Positions 61,880-64,000 of a DNA stretch of 64,000 nt are shown here, piece by piece (position 1 is the first letter of the stretch; each line of letters opens with the position of its first letter). Source of the stretch: Roseiflexus sp034432635 (GTDB lineage Bacteria; Chloroflexota; Chloroflexia; Chloroflexales; Roseiflexaceae). The notes beneath the pieces are model-generated. The model was not told the DNA's origin. It did not search any database and was given only the letters and a program-made list of their open reading frames with translations. The stretch spans positions 1-64,000 of the forward strand of contig DAOUBK010000045.1 in assembly GCA_034432635.1 (NCBI GenBank). The letters run 5' to 3'. The translations under genes and the position numbers were made by a program.

Positions 61880-63004
61880 ATGGCATTTCTCGACATCGTT
61901 CATGTCCATAAGCGTTTCGGAGCGACCATTGCCGTCGAAGACTTCACCCTGGTAGTCGAGCAGGGTGAGTTCGTTTCATTCCTGGGACCGTCGGGGTGCG
62001 GCAAGACGACAACGCTGCGCATGGTAGCGGGGTTTGAAAAGCCAACGTCGGGGCGGATCGTCATCGACGGCGTCGATATGACCGATATGCCTCCCAACCG
62101 ACGCAACATTGGCATGGTCTTTCAGTCATATGCGCTCTTTCCGAATATGACCGTCACCGATAACATCAGTTTCGGGTTGCGGATCGCGCGTCGTCCGGCA
62201 CACGAAATCCGTGCGCGGGTCGAGGAACTGTTGCGCATCATTCATATGCCCGATTTTGGGCGGCGCTATCCGTATCAGTTATCCGGCGGGCAGCAGCAGC
62301 GAGTCGCGCTGGCGCGCGCACTGGCGATTCAACCCAAACTGCTCTTACTCGATGAGCCACTCTCGGCGCTCGATGCCAAAATACGCGCCTCACTCCGCCA
62401 GGAGATCCGTGACATTCAACGACAACTCGGTATCACCACCATTTACGTCACCCACGATCAGGAAGAGGCGATGACTCTGTCTGACCGGATTGTGGTGATG
62501 AGTCGCGGGAAGATCGAGCAGATCGGTACACCCTTCGAGGTGTACAACTTTCCCGCAACTCGCTTCGTCGCATCGTTCGTCGGTACACTCAACCAGATCG
62601 ATGCGACCGTCGTCGATGCCGCGCTCGGACTGCTGGCAGTCGAGGGTCAGCAGTTTCGCATTGCACGTCCCCTGCCGCAGTATCGCGCCGGTGATACGGT
62701 GAACATTGCCATCCGTCCGGAGTTGATTGCGCTCGAAGGACCGCTCACCAATGCGATGAACCGGTTGAGCGGCGTAGTCGAAGATGTCACTTTTCTCGGC
62801 TCGATTGTACGGGTACGCCTGTGCCTGGCAGCCAACCGGTTGTCGATGGACATCTTCAATAACCCGCATCTGCGACCGCCGCAACCAGGGGAGACGATCA
62901 CAGTGTATTTCGCTCCCGAAGCCTGCCTCGCACCGGATGACGACATACCGCTCAAGGCGTCGGATGCTCAACCATTATCGGCAAGCACTGCGGAAGCCGC
63001 ATGA
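61880..63004 (+). CDS. Importer ATPase (PotA/FbpC type)
   Basis: 374 residues. Walker A GPSGCGKT (36-43), Q-loop FQSYALFP, signature LSGGQ (134-138), Walker B LLLLDEP (154-160) and H-loop VTHDQEEAM are complete, followed by a TOBE domain (VNIAIRPELIAL, SGVVEDVTFLGSIVRVRL). The start at 61880 follows GGGGGA; the frame is open back to 61451 inside permease 2, but that region is a shadow. It powers the two permeases. Its last 37 bases overlap the convergent flavoprotein gene. Unlike the lone ATPase at 55764 it has no cysteine cluster. Confidence 0.92.
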   Translation: MAFLDIVHVHKRFGATIAVEDFTLVVEQGEFVSFLGPSGCGKTTTLRMVAGFEKPTSGRIVIDGVDMTDMPPNRRNIGMVFQSYALFPNMTVTDNISFGLRIARRPAHEIRARVEELLRIIHMPDFGRRYPYQLSGGQQQRVALARALAIQPKLLLLDEPLSALDAKIRASLRQEIRDIQRQLGITTIYVTHDQEEAMTLSDRIVVMSRGKIEQIGTPFEVYNFPATRFVASFVGTLNQIDATVVDAALGLLAVEGQQFRIARPLPQYRAGDTVNIAIRPELIALEGPLTNAMNRLSGVVEDVTFLGSIVRVRLCLAANRLSMDIFNNPHLRPPQPGETITVYFAPEACLAPDDDIPLKASDAQPLSASTAEAA

Positions 63005-64000
63005 TAGCCGCACATGCCGTGCACTCCCGGTCCCGGCGGTGTCGAGGAAGAGCAGAGATAGATGCCGCGCGCCGGGGTACGATAAGGGGTCAAACTGAGG
63101 GTTGGTCGGGTGATAAGTTGTCGCCAATCCGGCAGCCCGCCACTGATGTCGCCGCCGATCAGGTTCGGATTCCAGGCTTCCATATCGGCGCAATTCATGG
63201 CTCGCCGCGCCAGGATGCGATTGCAAAAACCAGGCGCAAAGCGCTCGATCTGCGATTCGATGGCTGCGGTCATATCGACCATCGATCCGTGCGGTACGTG
63301 GCAGTATGCCCAGCCGGTATGCTTCCCCTGCGGCGCGCGGGTCGGATCGAACAATGTTGGCTGTACGAACAGCACATACGGGAATATCGCGTGCTCATGA
63401 CGATGAGGCGCCCGCTCCGACGCGGCAATCTCCTCCAGAGTGCCGCCAAGATGGACGGTTGCCGCGCGCAGACATGCCGGATTGCGCCAGGGAACCGGTC
63501 CGTCGAGCGCATAATCGAGTTTGAATACGCCCGGTCCATGGCGAAAACGTTCCAGGCGGCGACGGTAACCCGGCGGCAGGCGCTCACCAGCGATCTGGAT
63601 CAATCGGCTCGGCGGAACATTGAACAGATACGCTCTGGCTTGTGGCAGTTCATCGATATGCTGCACGTGCCACCCGGTTCGTATCTCGCCGCCCCAGGCG
63701 CACAGACACGCCGCCAGCGCATTGGCTATCGATTGCGCTCCACCCCGGGGCAGGGGCCAGCCAGCCGTATGACCAAGCGCGCCGAGCACCAGCGCCGGTG
63801 CGGCGGTCAGCGGCGCTTCCAGCGGCAAGAGCGAATGCGCGCCAAGTCCCGCGATCAGCGCCAGCGCTGCTTCGTTGCGGAACAGGAGACGCGCCAGCAT
63901 GCGTACCGGCAGCAGCGCCAATACTCCGAAGCGCGCAGCCGCAACCGGGTGGCGGGGAAATCGCAGCGGCTGCAGCACCAGCGGCTGGATCCACTCCCAG
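62968..64000 (-). CDS. Phytoene-desaturase-like FAD-dependent oxidoreductase, 5' end beyond the window
   Basis: At least 343 residues of the C-terminal part. The frame is open to the last base of the window (reading WEWIQPLVLQPLRFPRHP at the edge), so the FAD-binding N-terminus lies outside. Recognisable parts are GHTAGWPLPRGGAQSIANALA, typical of CrtI-like amine oxidases before the second FAD segment, and the C-terminal FAD motif PPGPGVHGMCGYHAAS. Relatives desaturate carotenoids or oxidise related lipids, but this branch also includes uncharacterised enzymes, so the substrate is open. The gene ends inside the convergent ATPase gene, overlapping it by 37 bases. Confidence 0.85.
   Translation of the reverse strand, partial: WEWIQPLVLQPLRFPRHPVAAARFGVLALLPVRMLARLLFRNEAALALIAGLGAHSLLPLEAPLTAAPALVLGALGHTAGWPLPRGGAQSIANALAACLCAWGGEIRTGWHVQHIDELPQARAYLFNVPPSRLIQIAGERLPPGYRRRLERFRHGPGVFKLDYALDGPVPWRNPACLRAATVHLGGTLEEIAASERAPHRHEHAIFPYVLFVQPTLFDPTRAPQGKHTGWAYCHVPHGSMVDMTAAIESQIERFAPGFCNRILARRAMNCADMEAWNPNLIGGDISGGLPDWRQLITRPTLSLTPYRTPARGIYLCSSSTPPGPGVHGMCGYHAASAVLADNG

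Overview
The window looks like chromosomal DNA of a filamentous, probably phototrophic member of the Chloroflexi, most like Roseiflexus. I infer this from a high-GC genome, three copies of the Chloroflexi/archaeal polytopic DUF2298 (YYY) module, proline-rich TPR membrane proteins, a Hanks-type kinase fused to TPRs, and many short palindromic intergenic repeats. No genome comparison was possible, so the genus is an inference.

Layout. 1-5752: a frameshifted transposase remnant, an esterase and a kinase-TPR protein, then an MFS transporter. 5753-12638: a 0.9 kb gene-free stretch with palindromes, a secreted subtilase, a PIG-L/LmbE deacetylase, a small membrane protein and an ABC exporter. 12641-26265: a block on the minus strand that is the most unusual part. 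A 2,679-residue protein joins a GT-C-type glycosyltransferase, two DUF2298 modules and TPRs. It is followed by a third, free-standing DUF2298 protein and preceded by two paralogous TPR/Pro-rich/membrane proteins. 26484-28077: decayed genes (membrane fusion protein, DUF3592 protein, membrane protein). 28465-36582: a seven-gene branched-chain-amino-acid-type ABC importer operon that includes two acyl-CoA ligases, pointing to uptake and activation of a carboxylic acid. 37003-39150: glgX.

39362-42219: a collapsed locus made of a sigma-70-like factor, a second small protein and a TPR protein, with an ORF beside it whose nucleotide-binding loop appears deleted. 42550-43098: ssb with a consensus promoter. 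43099-44478: repeat-rich DNA without genes. 44479-50136: aldehyde dehydrogenase, methyltransferase, acetylornithine-type aminotransferase and a Tat-exported, LPxTG-anchored 5'-nucleotidase. 50595-50756: tandem tRNA-Glu and tRNA-Asp. 50880-54131: a HAS-barrel-like protein, a NarL-like regulator without a proper phosphoacceptor site and two HtrA-type proteases that lack export signals. 54281-58427: a CE7 esterase, a lone ABC ATPase with an unusual cysteine cluster and probable leaderless mRNA, and murE. 58700-63004: a complete PotABCD/AfuABC-type importer operon. The window ends inside a phytoene-desaturase-like flavoprotein gene that overlaps it tail to tail.

Promoters close to the sigma-70 consensus were readable upstream of several genes and were used to settle start codons. 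No CRISPR array, rRNA, phage or replication origin was seen.
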